NCBI GenBank assembly: GCA_947628185.1
Contig: CANQYW010000007.1
Span: forward strand, 1 to 64,000
Length of the DNA stretch: 64,000 nucleotides
Direction of reading: 5' to 3'
Source of the DNA: an uncultured Oscillospiraceae bacterium
Lineage (GTDB): Bacteria; Bacillota; Clostridia; Oscillospirales; Oscillospiraceae
Below are positions 1 through 7,329 of the stretch, piece by piece (positions within the stretch are counted from its first letter, which is position 1; each line of letters begins with the position of its first letter). The notes under the pieces are model-generated. The model was not told the DNA's origin and did not search any database. It was given only the letters and a program-made list of their open reading frames with translations. Made by a program: the position numbers and the translations under genes.

Positions 1-356
1 GTGTTGTACTCGTCGAAGGTCTCAACGGAGGTGTGGCGGAGCGGGGTGGCGAAGGTGGCCTTCACGACGGCCTCCTTGAGGAGCGCCTCCAGCTCGCCCA
101 TGAGGGGGAAGTTGACGCCGCACTTTACCCAGAACTGGAGGACGCCGGTGTCCTGGCAGCTGGGGCGGTTGAGGGCCACGGCCTGCTCCTGGTTCTTGAA
201 CATGGTGTCGTATATGGTCTTAGCCAGGGGGCTGGTCTCCTTCTCGCGCAGCTCGGAGAGCTTCGCGATCACGTCGTCCGGCAGCTTAATCCCGATGTAG
301 CCCACGAACTTGGCCATCTTATCGGTCATAAGCTGTACACTTTCTGCTTTAGTCAT
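1..356 (-). CDS. ttdA: L(+)-tartrate dehydratase / class I fumarase alpha subunit, partial
   Basis: This is the N-terminal 118 residues of a class I (iron-sulfur) hydro-lyase alpha subunit; the rest lies beyond position 1. The segment LNRPSCQDTG with the cluster cysteine, MPDDV-like LPDDVIAKL, FPLMGEL and APLRH-like TPLRHTSVETFDE follow E. coli TtdA closely, so tartrate dehydratase is preferred over fumarase. Such enzymes dehydrate L-tartrate to oxaloacetate in the cytoplasm with a [4Fe-4S] cluster and need a beta subunit, expected just downstream. The ATG at 356 is preceded by GGAGG at good spacing. The gene follows the SLC13-like permease by about 45 nt and is probably cotranscribed with it from the promoter near 1753-1781. 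Substrate choice (tartrate or another hydroxy-diacid) is inferred. Confidence 0.85.
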   Translation of the reverse strand, partial: MTKAESVQLMTDKMAKFVGYIGIKLPDDVIAKLSELREKETSPLAKTIYDTMFKNQEQAVALNRPSCQDTGVLQFWVKCGVNFPLMGELEALLKEAVVKATFATPLRHTSVETFDEYN

Positions 357-401
357 TGTTTGACCTCCTTATATTGATGAGATTTGTGGTTGAAGCCTAA
401 A

Positions 402-1664
402 TCACGCGGGGAAGAAGGGGTAGAGTATCGGCAGGAGCACCATGCAGATAACGAAGGACACGGCGATGAGCGGCAGGCCGGACTTCACGTAGTCGTTGAA
501 CTTGTAGCCGCCGAGGCCCACCACCATGGTGTTGGCCGGCATACCGATGGGTGTGGCGTAGGCGCAGGAGCAGGAGATGACGGTGGCGATTATCATGCTG
601 CGGGGGTCGGCGCCCAGGCTCTGGGCCAGGGACACGGCGATGGGCACCATGAGGGCCGTGGTGGCGGTGTTGGACATGAAGTTCGTGAGGACGCAGCCCA
701 CGAGGAAGATGACGAGGAGAAGAATGAGGGGGTTGGGGTTCTCGCCCAGGGCTCCCACGATGGTATCCGCTATCATGGAGCCGGCGCCGGTGACCTCCAG
801 GGCTTTGGCGAGAGCCAGGGAGCCGCCGAAGAGGAGCACCACCTTGAGGTCGATGGACTTGAGGGCCGTCTTCTCATCAATGACGCCCAGCGCCACGAGG
901 ACGATAGCGCCGATGCAGGCGGAGACCTGGAGGGCGATGCCTATCTGCTCCTCGAGGATCATGGCGAGGATGACGAGGATCAGCACCACGAGGGAGGTTA
1001 TCTGTTTCCACTGGGGGACGCCGCTGTAGTCCTTCTGCTTGTCGGCCTCGCCCTCGCCCTTGGTGTCGGGGAGGAACTTGTAGCCTATGACGGCGAAGTA
1101 GATGATGCCGAGGACCAACATGGGGCCGCCCACGGATATGTACTCGAAGAAGTTTGTCTTTATCCCTAAGTTGTTCATGGCCTCTATGCCCATGAGGTTG
1201 CCGGGGGCGCCGATGATGGAGAGGTTGCCGCCCAGTGCCGCCGCGAAGACCAGGGGCATAAGGAGCTTGCCGCGGGAGTAGCCGGACTCGTCGGCTATGC
1301 CGCAGACTACGGGGATGAGCACCGCGGCCGTGCCGGTGTTGGAGAGGAACCCGCTCATGACGCCCACAATGACCATGATGGCGACGATGAGGATGCGCTC
1401 GGACTTTGCGAACTTCGTGACGATGCCGCCTATCTTGTTGGCCATGCCCGTCTCAAAGAGCGCCTGCCCCACGACGAACATCCCAACGCAGAGGATGACG
1501 TTGCTGTTGACGTACCCGGCAAAGGTGTCGGAACTGCCCAGTACGCCGGTGACGTTCAACCCAATGGCCACGATGGTAGCCGTCAGCCCCAGAGGGATCT
1601 TCTCTAAGATGAACATCACGATCGCGAATGCCAGGAAGATAAGGGTTATTGTGCTTGGACTCAT
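402..1664 (-). CDS. SLC13/DASS-like dicarboxylate permease
   Basis: This is a 420-residue, very hydrophobic protein with roughly eleven predicted membrane spans. The motifs SNTATTALMVPIA near the C-terminus and SNTGTAAVLIPV in the N-terminal half are the paired SNT motifs of the ion transporter superfamily (DASS/SLC13, ArsB, CitM), which bind sodium and carboxylate. A second ATG 6 nt upstream (1670) is possible, but the GGAGG box sits 7 nt from the ATG at 1664. It is upstream of a ttdA-type gene on the same strand, which suggests uptake or antiport of tartrate, succinate or a related diacid. The substrate is inferred from context only. Confidence 0.85.
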   Translation of the reverse strand: MSPSTITLIFLAFAIVMFILEKIPLGLTATIVAIGLNVTGVLGSSDTFAGYVNSNVILCVGMFVVGQALFETGMANKIGGIVTKFAKSERILIVAIMVIVGVMSGFLSNTGTAAVLIPVVCGIADESGYSRGKLLMPLVFAAALGGNLSIIGAPGNLMGIEAMNNLGIKTNFFEYISVGGPMLVLGIIYFAVIGYKFLPDTKGEGEADKQKDYSGVPQWKQITSLVVLILVILAMILEEQIGIALQVSACIGAIVLVALGVIDEKTALKSIDLKVVLLFGGSLALAKALEVTGAGSMIADTIVGALGENPNPLILLLVIFLVGCVLTNFMSNTATTALMVPIAVSLAQSLGADPRSMIIATVISCSCAYATPIGMPANTMVVGLGGYKFNDYVKSGLPLIAVSFVICMVLLPILYPFFPA

Positions 1665-1752
1665 GCTCATGCCTCCGTTTCAATTTTTTGATTCCCGTTT
1701 TCGTGGCTGCATTATATTTGATATTTAATAATGTATCCACTTCTTGATTATT

Positions 1753-1781
1753 AGTATAAGACCCGTTCACAGAAAAGTCAA
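1753..1781 (-). promoter_or_regulatory. Sigma-A type promoter of the permease-ttdA operon
   Basis: On the minus strand TTGACT (1781-1776) and TATACT (1758-1753) are separated by exactly 17 nt. It reads toward the permease start at 1664. Just downstream (1738-1731) lies GGATACAT, which resembles the palindrome over the promoter of the neighbouring GntR pair and may be a regulator site. Confidence 0.8.
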
Positions 1782-1809
1782 GACCTTTTTTCACATTTAT
1801 ACGAGCGCA

Positions 1810-1856
1810 CAAAAAACGGCCCCGGATTTTGTGTAACTTTCACAAAACCCGGGGCG
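1810..1856 (-). terminator. Rho-independent terminator after the GntR pair
   Basis: Read on the minus strand, a GC-rich stem with arms GCCCCGG and CCGGGGC, extended by TTTTGTG/CACAAAA, is followed by TTTTTT. It lies directly after the stop codon of the distal GntR gene and separates it from the permease promoter. Confidence 0.8.
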
Positions 1857-1869
1857 CGACGGTGTTAAA

Positions 1870-2517
1870 TTAAACTGCCAAGTGCGTCAGGACGTTGGCG
1901 AGGCTCCGCATTATGTGGGCCTCCATGAGCTCCCCCGCCCGGGACTCGTCCCGGGCCTCCAGGGCCTCCATTATGAGTTTGTGCTCCGCCATGGAGACAC
2001 GGGCGTAGGACTCCTTCGTGTCCTTGTGGCCCATGGAGAGGCCGTTCCAGAGGCCGGAGAGTATCTCCTTTATCTTCTCGTTCCCGCAGGCATTCCAGAT
2101 CTCCATGTGGAACGCCTGGTTGTAGTTTGAGTACTGGAGGACGTTCTGATTTTTGAGGGCTATGTCCGCCTGGTTGTAGGCGTTTTTGATGAGGGTGAGG
2201 TCCGCCCCCTCCCGGCAGACGGCCTTGGCGGCCTCCCGCTCCAGGATGGCGCGGGTGACATAGTGGTCCCGGATGCGCTTCTCCGTTATCCCCAGCACCA
2301 CGGCCCCCTTGTTGAGCCGGAGCTCAATTAGGCCGTCCCGGGAGAGTATCTGGAACGCCTCCCGGACGGGCGTTATGGAGACGCCCAGGGACGCCGCCGT
2401 CTCCTTTAGCGTCAGCTCCTCCCCCGGCTCTATGGCGTGGGTGATTATGGCCTCCCGCAGGGCCGCCGCCACCCGCTCCCTGGCGGGGAGAAGTTTTATC
2501 GGTGTCATGATGTTCAT
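1870..2517 (-). CDS. GntR-family (FCD/FadR-type) transcriptional regulator
   Basis: This 215-residue protein has an N-terminal winged helix (residues about 10-75; helix-turn-helix LKETAASLGVSITPVREAF, recognition helix TPVREAF) and an all-helical FCD ligand domain (about 85-205) with the metal-ligand pattern expected of FadR-like sensors (for example FHMEIWNACGN, MAEHKLIMEAL). It overlaps the upstream GntR gene by 4 nt (ATGA), so the two are translationally coupled. GGAG lies 8 nt before the chosen ATG. FCD regulators usually bind organic acids, which fits the adjacent permease and dehydratase. Ligand unknown. Confidence 0.9.
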   Translation of the reverse strand: MNIMTPIKLLPARERVAAALREAIITHAIEPGEELTLKETAASLGVSITPVREAFQILSRDGLIELRLNKGAVVLGITEKRIRDHYVTRAILEREAAKAVCREGADLTLIKNAYNQADIALKNQNVLQYSNYNQAFHMEIWNACGNEKIKEILSGLWNGLSMGHKDTKESYARVSMAEHKLIMEALEARDESRAGELMEAHIMRSLANVLTHLAV

Positions 2518-3149
2518 GTGTTCAGCTCCTTTACGGCGTCCTGGGCCAGGACCGTGTAGTACTCATATACCGCCCGTTTCAGGTCTATCCCGTCCCGGGC
2601 CCGGACTGCCCTCCAAATCTTTTCGTCGAGGGCTATCACCTTGTGCCAGTCCGGCACTATGTTCTCCATCACCCCGGCGAAGAGCACCCGGTGCTGTATG
2701 CCGTGGAGCTGACGGAGCGTGTGGTTATCCAGCGCCTCGGATAGGCTCAGGTGGAAGTCCCTGTCGGCGCGGCGCAGCATGGACCACTCCTGGCTCTCAT
2801 ATGCCTCCGCGCACCGGGCGTAGACCGCCCCCACGCCGGAGGAGTTGCCGTGGGAGAGCATCTGTATGCCTATCTCCCCCTCTATTGCCGCCAGCACCTG
2901 GAAGTTCTGCCAGAGGCGGGCAGTCGTTATGCCCACCACCCGGACGTGCCTATTGGGCAGCCGCTCCAATAGCCCCTCCGCCTCCAACTGCAAGAACGCC
3001 TCCCGCACTGGTATGCGGGACACCTGAAGTCTCGCCGCCACGGCCTCCTGCGCCAGCTCCGAGCCGTTCTCGATCTCCCCGGAGAATATCTCCCGCCGCA
3101 GTATCTCGGTTATGTGGTTCTTCATTGGCAGCAGCGCCACAGGCTCCAT
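2514..3149 (-). CDS. GntR-family (FCD-type) transcriptional regulator
   Basis: This 211-residue regulator is a second FadR-like protein. The winged helix contains EAVAARLQVSRIPVREAFLQ and the C-terminal half is a helical FCD domain (DRDFHLSLSEALDNHTL carries the usual D/H positions). The open frame runs much further upstream, but that part is only antisense to the metallo-hydrolase; GGAGGTGGGG 5 nt before the ATG at 3149 fixes the start. A consensus promoter with a palindrome over its -10 box lies about 35 nt upstream, suggesting autoregulation. The two GntR proteins differ clearly in sequence, so this is not a recent duplication; they might form heterodimers or respond to different acids. 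Confidence 0.9.
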   Translation of the reverse strand: MEPVALLPMKNHITEILRREIFSGEIENGSELAQEAVAARLQVSRIPVREAFLQLEAEGLLERLPNRHVRVVGITTARLWQNFQVLAAIEGEIGIQMLSHGNSSGVGAVYARCAEAYESQEWSMLRRADRDFHLSLSEALDNHTLRQLHGIQHRVLFAGVMENIVPDWHKVIALDEKIWRAVRARDGIDLKRAVYEYYTVLAQDAVKELNT

Positions 3150-3180
3150 GTCCCCCACCTCCATCGCGTGTCTTCGCGTG

Positions 3181-3211
3181 ATATTGTATCCAATATTACG
3201 GCAAATGTCAA
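3181..3211 (-). promoter_or_regulatory. Promoter of the GntR pair with overlapping palindromic operator
   Basis: On the minus strand TTGACA (3211-3206), a 17-nt spacer and TACAAT (3188-3183) form a near-consensus promoter. The perfect palindrome ATATTG-N4-CAATAT at 3181-3196 overlaps the -10 box and is a likely GntR operator, since FCD-type regulators bind short AT-rich palindromes. Confidence 0.8.
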
Positions 3212-3284
3212 GTAAAATCTCAGACGACTGATTTAGGTTGTAATTTCCGGCGGCGGGATGTATAATTACCTGCGAGGTGAGACT

Positions 3285-4082
3285 ATGAAAGAGATAACGA
3301 TGCTGGGCACCGGCAACGCGGCGGTGCGGAAGTGTTTCAACACCTGTTTTGCCATCCGGGAGGGCGGAGAGTTCTTCCTGGTGGACGCCGGCGGCGGCAA
3401 CGGGATAATGCGCCAGCTTGCGGCGGCGGGGCTGGACTTTACGGGGCTCCGGGGGATGTTCGTGACCCACGCCCACACCGACCACATCCTGGGGGCCGTG
3501 TGGGTGGTGCGGATGATGCAGGACGTGGTGAAAAAGCCCGGCCACCCGGGACTCGACATCTGGTGCCACGACGAGGTGGCCGAGGCCCTTCGGTACATGT
3601 GCGACCACCTCCTGGCGAACGGCTCCTTCGGCTGGGCTGGCGGGAAGATACGCATCCGGGAGGTTCTGGACGGGGAGTCCTTTGACTCCTTCGGCATACA
3701 CTTCACGGTCTTTGACATCCTCTCCACGAAGAAGAAACAGTTCGGATTCCGGGCGGAGCTGGACGGCAAGGTCCTGGTGTGCCTGGGGGACGAGCCCTAC
3801 AACCCCAACTGCGACAGGTACGTCCACGGCGCGGACCTGCTCATGAGCGAGTCCTTCTGCCTCCACGCCGACGAGGCCCGGTTCCACGCCCACGAGAAAC
3901 ACCACAGCACCGCAAAGGAGGCGGCGGCCCTGGCCACCACCCTCGGCGCGAAGAAACTCCTCATCTACCACACCGAGGAGACAGACCTCCCCCACCGGCG
4001 GGAGCGCTACACCGCCGAGGCCGCGCAGGAGTTTCGCGGCCCCATCCTGGTGCCGGACGATCTGGAGACCATCAGCATATAA
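3285..4082 (+). CDS. Metallo-beta-lactamase-fold hydrolase (RNase Z/AtsA-like)
   Basis: This 265-residue protein begins with MLGTGNA, typical of the RNase Z/PhnP/arylsulfatase branch of the MBL fold, and carries the zinc motif THAHTDH (HxHxDH) near residue 66, a later DE/D ligand region around LGDEPYNPNCD, and a C-terminal IYHTEE histidine. These residues bind two metal ions that activate water for hydrolysis. An in-frame ATG 27 nt upstream exists, but GAGGTGA sits 4-5 nt before the ATG at 3285. It is divergent from the GntR pair and followed closely by a flavin-reductase-like gene. Substrate unknown; at 265 residues it is shorter than typical tRNase Z. Confidence 0.85.
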   Translation: MKEITMLGTGNAAVRKCFNTCFAIREGGEFFLVDAGGGNGIMRQLAAAGLDFTGLRGMFVTHAHTDHILGAVWVVRMMQDVVKKPGHPGLDIWCHDEVAEALRYMCDHLLANGSFGWAGGKIRIREVLDGESFDSFGIHFTVFDILSTKKKQFGFRAELDGKVLVCLGDEPYNPNCDRYVHGADLLMSESFCLHADEARFHAHEKHHSTAKEAAALATTLGAKKLLIYHTEETDLPHRRERYTAEAAQEFRGPILVPDDLETISI

Positions 4083-4115
4083 TATTTTTAATTTTTGATC
4101 AAAGGAGACGCAAAA

Positions 4116-4688
4116 ATGAAAAAAGATTTCGGAGTGAGACCCTACCTGTTCCCCATGCCCACCTACATGATAGGCACATACAACGAGGACGACACCGTTG
4201 ACCTCATGATGATGGCCTGGGGCGGCATCTGTGCCGAGGACATGGTGGCGCTCAATTTGGAGGCGGACCACAAGACCGTGGCGAACCTCCGGGCCCGGGG
4301 CGCCTTCACGCTGGCCGTCCCCGGGGCGGACACCCTGGAGGCCTCGGACTACCTGGGCATAGTCTCGGCGAACAAGGTCCCCGACAAGTTCGAGCGCACG
4401 GGGCTCCACGCCGCGAAGAGCACCCGAGTGGACGCGCCGGTTATTGATGAGTACCCCCTGACGCTGGAGTGCACCGTGGAGCGGATAGAGGAGGAGCCCT
4501 ATGGCCTGAGGATATTGGGCAGGATAGTGAACGTTCTGGCGGATGAGTCCGTCCTTGACGAGGCCGGCAGGATAGACAGCGGCAAACTGGGCGCCTTCCT
4601 CTTTGACCAGATGCGCAACGGCTACTACGCCGTGGGGGAGAAGATCGGCGCCGCCTGGAAGAGCGGCGCGGGACTCATAGAGAAGTAA
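4116..4688 (+). CDS. Flavin reductase-like FMN-binding split-barrel protein
   Basis: This 190-residue protein matches the flavin-reductase-like/FMN-binding split barrel family: N-terminal KPYLFPMPTYMIGT-like segment (VRPYLFPMPTYMIGTYN), ARGAFTLAVPG, then DYLGIVSANKVPDKFERTGL, all characteristic of this family in anaerobes. Members bind FMN and either reduce flavin with NAD(P)H or act as flavin chaperones. AAAGGAG 7-8 nt before the ATG at 4116 fixes the start. It lies 33 nt after the MBL hydrolase gene, probably in the same transcript, and is followed by a strong terminator. Physiological partner unknown. Confidence 0.85.
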   Translation: MKKDFGVRPYLFPMPTYMIGTYNEDDTVDLMMMAWGGICAEDMVALNLEADHKTVANLRARGAFTLAVPGADTLEASDYLGIVSANKVPDKFERTGLHAAKSTRVDAPVIDEYPLTLECTVERIEEEPYGLRILGRIVNVLADESVLDEAGRIDSGKLGAFLFDQMRNGYYAVGEKIGAAWKSGAGLIEK

Positions 4689-4700
4689 AATAGTGATCCT

Positions 4701-4753
4701 AAAAAAGACCGTTGGCTTTTCACCGTGAACCGGTGCACCAACGGTCTTTTTTT
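4701..4753. terminator. Bidirectional rho-independent terminator
   Basis: AAAAAAGACCGTTGG and CCAACGGTCTTTTTTT form a long perfect stem with A and T tracts on both sides. It serves the converging flavin-reductase gene (plus) and the 74-residue membrane protein gene (minus). Confidence 0.9.
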
Positions 4754-4761
4754 GTGGGGAA

Positions 4762-4986
4762 TTAGTTGTCCTTCCTAAAATACTCTATACACATAATAAC
4801 TACGCCCAAGGCCATAACGGCAAGGGATACGACAAAGGGAACGATTGACCCCAACTGCGAGGCGGACGACCAAAAACGGCTGCCGCTCCACTCCGAGACC
4901 AGATTAAACTGAACATACGCCCCAATGGCAATCGCCCACATCGAACCTACTACCGCCAATGCTCCCCCTATGACCGCTCTTTTCAT
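4762..4986 (-). CDS. Small two-span membrane protein, unknown function
   Basis: This 74-residue protein has two hydrophobic segments (about residues 5-26 and 44-66) with a short polar loop rich in Ser and Trp and a charged C-terminus (EYFRKDN). GGAGGAATGGAAT precedes the ATG. It resembles no family that I recognise. It follows the amidohydrolase gene by about 53 nt on the same strand... transcription order places the amidohydrolase upstream, so it may be the last gene of the citrate-cluster transcript or a separate unit. Confidence 0.55.
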   Translation of the reverse strand: MKRAVIGGALAVVGSMWAIAIGAYVQFNLVSEWSGSRFWSSASQLGSIVPFVVSLAVMALGVVIMCIEYFRKDN

Positions 4987-5039
4987 ATTCCATTCCTCCC
5001 TTGTATATACCGTTCATCGAACGGTCTGTCCATATTCTC

Positions 5040-6185
5040 TCAGTGTACCCTTCTGCCATCGATCACGACTGCCCGGACGGTGTGGAAGACCTCGAAGGGG
5101 CTGCCCTCTGTCACGACGACATCCGCGTCCTTGCCCACCTCCAAGGAGCCCACCCGGTCCCCGACGCCGGAGTGCATGGCGGCGTTTATTGTTATGGCCC
5201 TCAGCGCCTCGAAGGGGTCCATGCCGGCCTTCACGGCCATACCGGCGCAGAGCGGCAGATACTGCTGGGGTATGACGGAGTTATCAGTTATTATGGAGAC
5301 CCGGCACCCGGCCCTGGAGAGGACGCCCGGCGTCTCCCAGCTCTTATTCTGGAGCTCGAACTTGGAGGCGTGGGTGAGCGTGGGCCCCACCGCCACCGGC
5401 ACGTTGGCCGCCGCCAGCTCCTCCGTTATGAGGTGCCCCTCCGTCACGTGCTCCAGGGTGATATCCACATCAAATTCCCTCGCTATGCGCAGGGCCGTGA
5501 AGATGTCGTTCGCCTGGTGGACGTGGGCCTTTAAGGGGATGCGGCGCTCCAAGACGGGTATCAGGGCCTCCGATTTCATGTCGAACCGTGGCATTTTTGT
5601 TATGTCGCCCCCGGCGGCGTCCTTCCTGGCCTTGTAGTCCCGGGCCTCAAAGAGCGCCCGGCGCAGAATGGCGGCGGTGGTCATGCGGGAGGAGTCGCAC
5701 TTCTCCCGGTAGCAGTTCTTGGGGTTCTCGCCGAAGGCGCACTTCATGGCGACCTCCGCCCGCACCACCATATCGTCCACCCGCCGGCCGGCGGTCTTGA
5801 TGGCGGCGAAGGTGCCCCCCAGGACGTTGGCGCTGCCGGGCCCGGTGCAGACGGTGGTGACGCCCGCCTCCCTCGCCGTCCTGAGGCTGGGGTCCAGGGG
5901 GTTTATGCCGTCTATGGCCCGCAGATGCGGACAGCAGATGTCGTTGAGCTCGTTGTAGTCGCTGCCCTCGTAGCCTATGCCGGAGCCGTCAAGGCCGATG
6001 TGGGTGTGGGCGTCAACAAACCCGGGCCACACCTGGAGCCCCGAGGCGTCCAGGACCTCACACTCCGAGGGCGCCTCGAGCCCCGGGCCGATGGCGGCGA
6101 TCTTCCCGCCGTCTGTCAGTATGTCCGCCCTATACGCCTCCCGGTGGAGGGCGTCATGCACTAAACCGTTTTTTATGACTAACAT
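5040..6185 (-). CDS. Amidohydrolase-superfamily metal-dependent hydrolase
   Basis: This 381-residue cytoplasmic enzyme has the imidazolonepropionase/dihydroorotase-like architecture: an N-terminal beta sandwich, the HxH metal motif in [10 protein letters not shown] (about residue 60), later histidines in [10 protein letters not shown] and LEHVTEGH, and a C-terminal [16 protein letters not shown] segment that returns to the sandwich. Such enzymes hydrolyse amide or related bonds with one or two metal ions. GGGGAG lies 8 nt before the ATG at 6185; a GTG 9 nt further upstream has no good site. The gene follows the second chromate-transporter-type gene by 26 nt, so it is likely the end of the citrate cluster. 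Its substrate, and why it sits here, are unclear. Confidence 0.85.
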   Translation of the reverse strand: MLVIKNGLVHDALHREAYRADILTDGGKIAAIGPGLEAPSECEVLDASGLQVWPGFVDAHTHIGLDGSGIGYEGSDYNELNDICCPHLRAIDGINPLDPSLRTAREAGVTTVCTGPGSANVLGGTFAAIKTAGRRVDDMVVRAEVAMKCAFGENPKNCYREKCDSSRMTTAAILRRALFEARDYKARKDAAGGDITKMPRFDMKSEALIPVLERRIPLKAHVHQANDIFTALRIAREFDVDITLEHVTEGHLITEELAAANVPVAVGPTLTHASKFELQNKSWETPGVLSRAGCRVSIITDNSVIPQQYLPLCAGMAVKAGMDPFEALRAITINAAMHSGVGDRVGSLEVGKDADVVVTEGSPFEVFHTVRAVVIDGRRVH

Positions 6186-6211
6186 GTGTTCCACTCCCCT
6201 TTACTTCTTAG

Positions 6212-6745
6212 CTATCGGCAAAAGATCATGCCCAGCACCGCGGCCACGCATATGACCTTCGGGACGCTCCACTTCCAGCGGAAGATGAGGTACACCCCCA
6301 GGGCCGCGATGAGGACGCCCACTATCTCAACAGAGCCGGAGACTATGTAATTTGTGCGGCACAGGTCGATTATCACCGCCCAGATGAGGCCCACACACAC
6401 AGGCCGCACCGCCTGCATAACGTCCCCCAGGACCCGGCTCTTTTTAAACTTCTCAAAGAACACCGCCGCCGCGGCGCAGACGGTGAGCGTGGGGGAGAGC
6501 ATCCCCAGGTTCGCCGCGAGGGCCCCCAGCACACCCGCCACTCGTATGCCCGCGAAGGTGGCGCAGTTGAGTCCCAGGGGGCCGGGGGTCATCTCCGCGA
6601 TGGCCACGATGTCCGAGACCTCGGTGGCGGTCATCCAGCCGTGGCCTATCATCTCGCTGTTTATTAGTGGTATCATGGAGAGGCCGCCGAAACTCGTGAA
6701 ACCTATCTGCATAAAGCTCCAGAAGAGCTGTAGGACCGTGATCAC
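6212..6745 (-). CDS. Chromate transporter-type protein, second half of a split pair
   Basis: This 177-residue membrane protein has the CHR-domain signature: QIGFTSFGGLSMIP near the N-terminus and EMTPGPLGLNCATFAG in the first third, then four or five spans. It starts with GTG at 6745, overlapping the stop of the upstream CHR gene (GTGA), so the two single-domain proteins are coupled and likely form the heterodimer known for short-chain ChrA pairs. Some CHR proteins export chromate; here a native anion is more likely and unknown. The position inside a citrate fermentation cluster is odd. Confidence 0.85.
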   Translation of the reverse strand: MITVLQLFWSFMQIGFTSFGGLSMIPLINSEMIGHGWMTATEVSDIVAIAEMTPGPLGLNCATFAGIRVAGVLGALAANLGMLSPTLTVCAAAAVFFEKFKKSRVLGDVMQAVRPVCVGLIWAVIIDLCRTNYIVSGSVEIVGVLIAALGVYLIFRWKWSVPKVICVAAVLGMIFCR

Positions 6746-7314
6746 TCCTGCTCCTCCCCCTTCTTCCTCTCGGTGAGGTGATAAATTACCCCCACCGCCA
6801 CGCCCATGAGCACCACAAGCACGCTGCTTACGTCGAAAATGAGCGACAGGACACATGCCGCCGCCAAGAGCGCCAGGTACATGGGGAACTTGAGCTTTGT
6901 CCCCGTCTTCTGGAGTTTCCAGACGGCGGAGAGTATAATAGGCGCCACCACCGCCCGGACGCCCACAAGGGCCCTCGCCACGTATACGTTGTCCCGGAAC
7001 GCCTTATAGAAGAGCGTCACGATGCTCAGTATCACCAGCGGCGGCGTTATGATGCCGAACACCGAGAGCACCCCGCCCAACACCCCGCAGGTGTGGTATC
7101 CAAAGAGATAGGCGGCGTTGCCTATCATCGTCCCCGGCAGGCTCCGGCCCACGCTCACTATGTCCATGAGCTCCTCGGAGGTTATCTTCTTCTCCCGCTC
7201 CACGAAGTCCGCCTGCATCTGCGCCACTATGCTCCAGCCCCCGCCGAAGGTGAACCAGCCTATCTTGAAAAAGTAGAGATACAGCCCCAACGCGGAGCGC
7301 AACTTATCCCTCAA
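6742..7314 (-). CDS. Chromate transporter-type protein, first half of a split pair
   Basis: This 190-residue CHR-domain protein has FKIGWFTFGGGWSIVAQM at the N-terminus and VGRSLPGTMIGNAAYLFG, the two conserved CHR motifs, then several membrane spans. It is a single-domain form that pairs with the overlapping downstream gene. The start is taken as TTG at 7314, with AGGGGA about 10 nt upstream; another TTG 12 nt inside is possible. It begins 15 nt after the citXG stop codon, so it belongs to the same operon. Confidence 0.8.
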   Translation of the reverse strand: MRDKLRSALGLYLYFFKIGWFTFGGGWSIVAQMQADFVEREKKITSEELMDIVSVGRSLPGTMIGNAAYLFGYHTCGVLGGVLSVFGIITPPLVILSIVTLFYKAFRDNVYVARALVGVRAVVAPIILSAVWKLQKTGTKLKFPMYLALLAAACVLSLIFDVSSVLVVLMGVAVGVIYHLTERKKGEEQE

Positions 7315-7329
7315 TTTTGATACTTCCCC

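Noticed and set aside
384-1169. Plus-strand acidic, His-rich reading frame over the permease gene
   Set aside because: It is antisense to a well supported transporter and owes its composition to the opposite frame.
3150-4409. Long N-terminal extension of the second GntR gene
   Set aside because: The extension is antisense to the metallo-hydrolase gene, and the winged-helix start has its own ribosome binding site.
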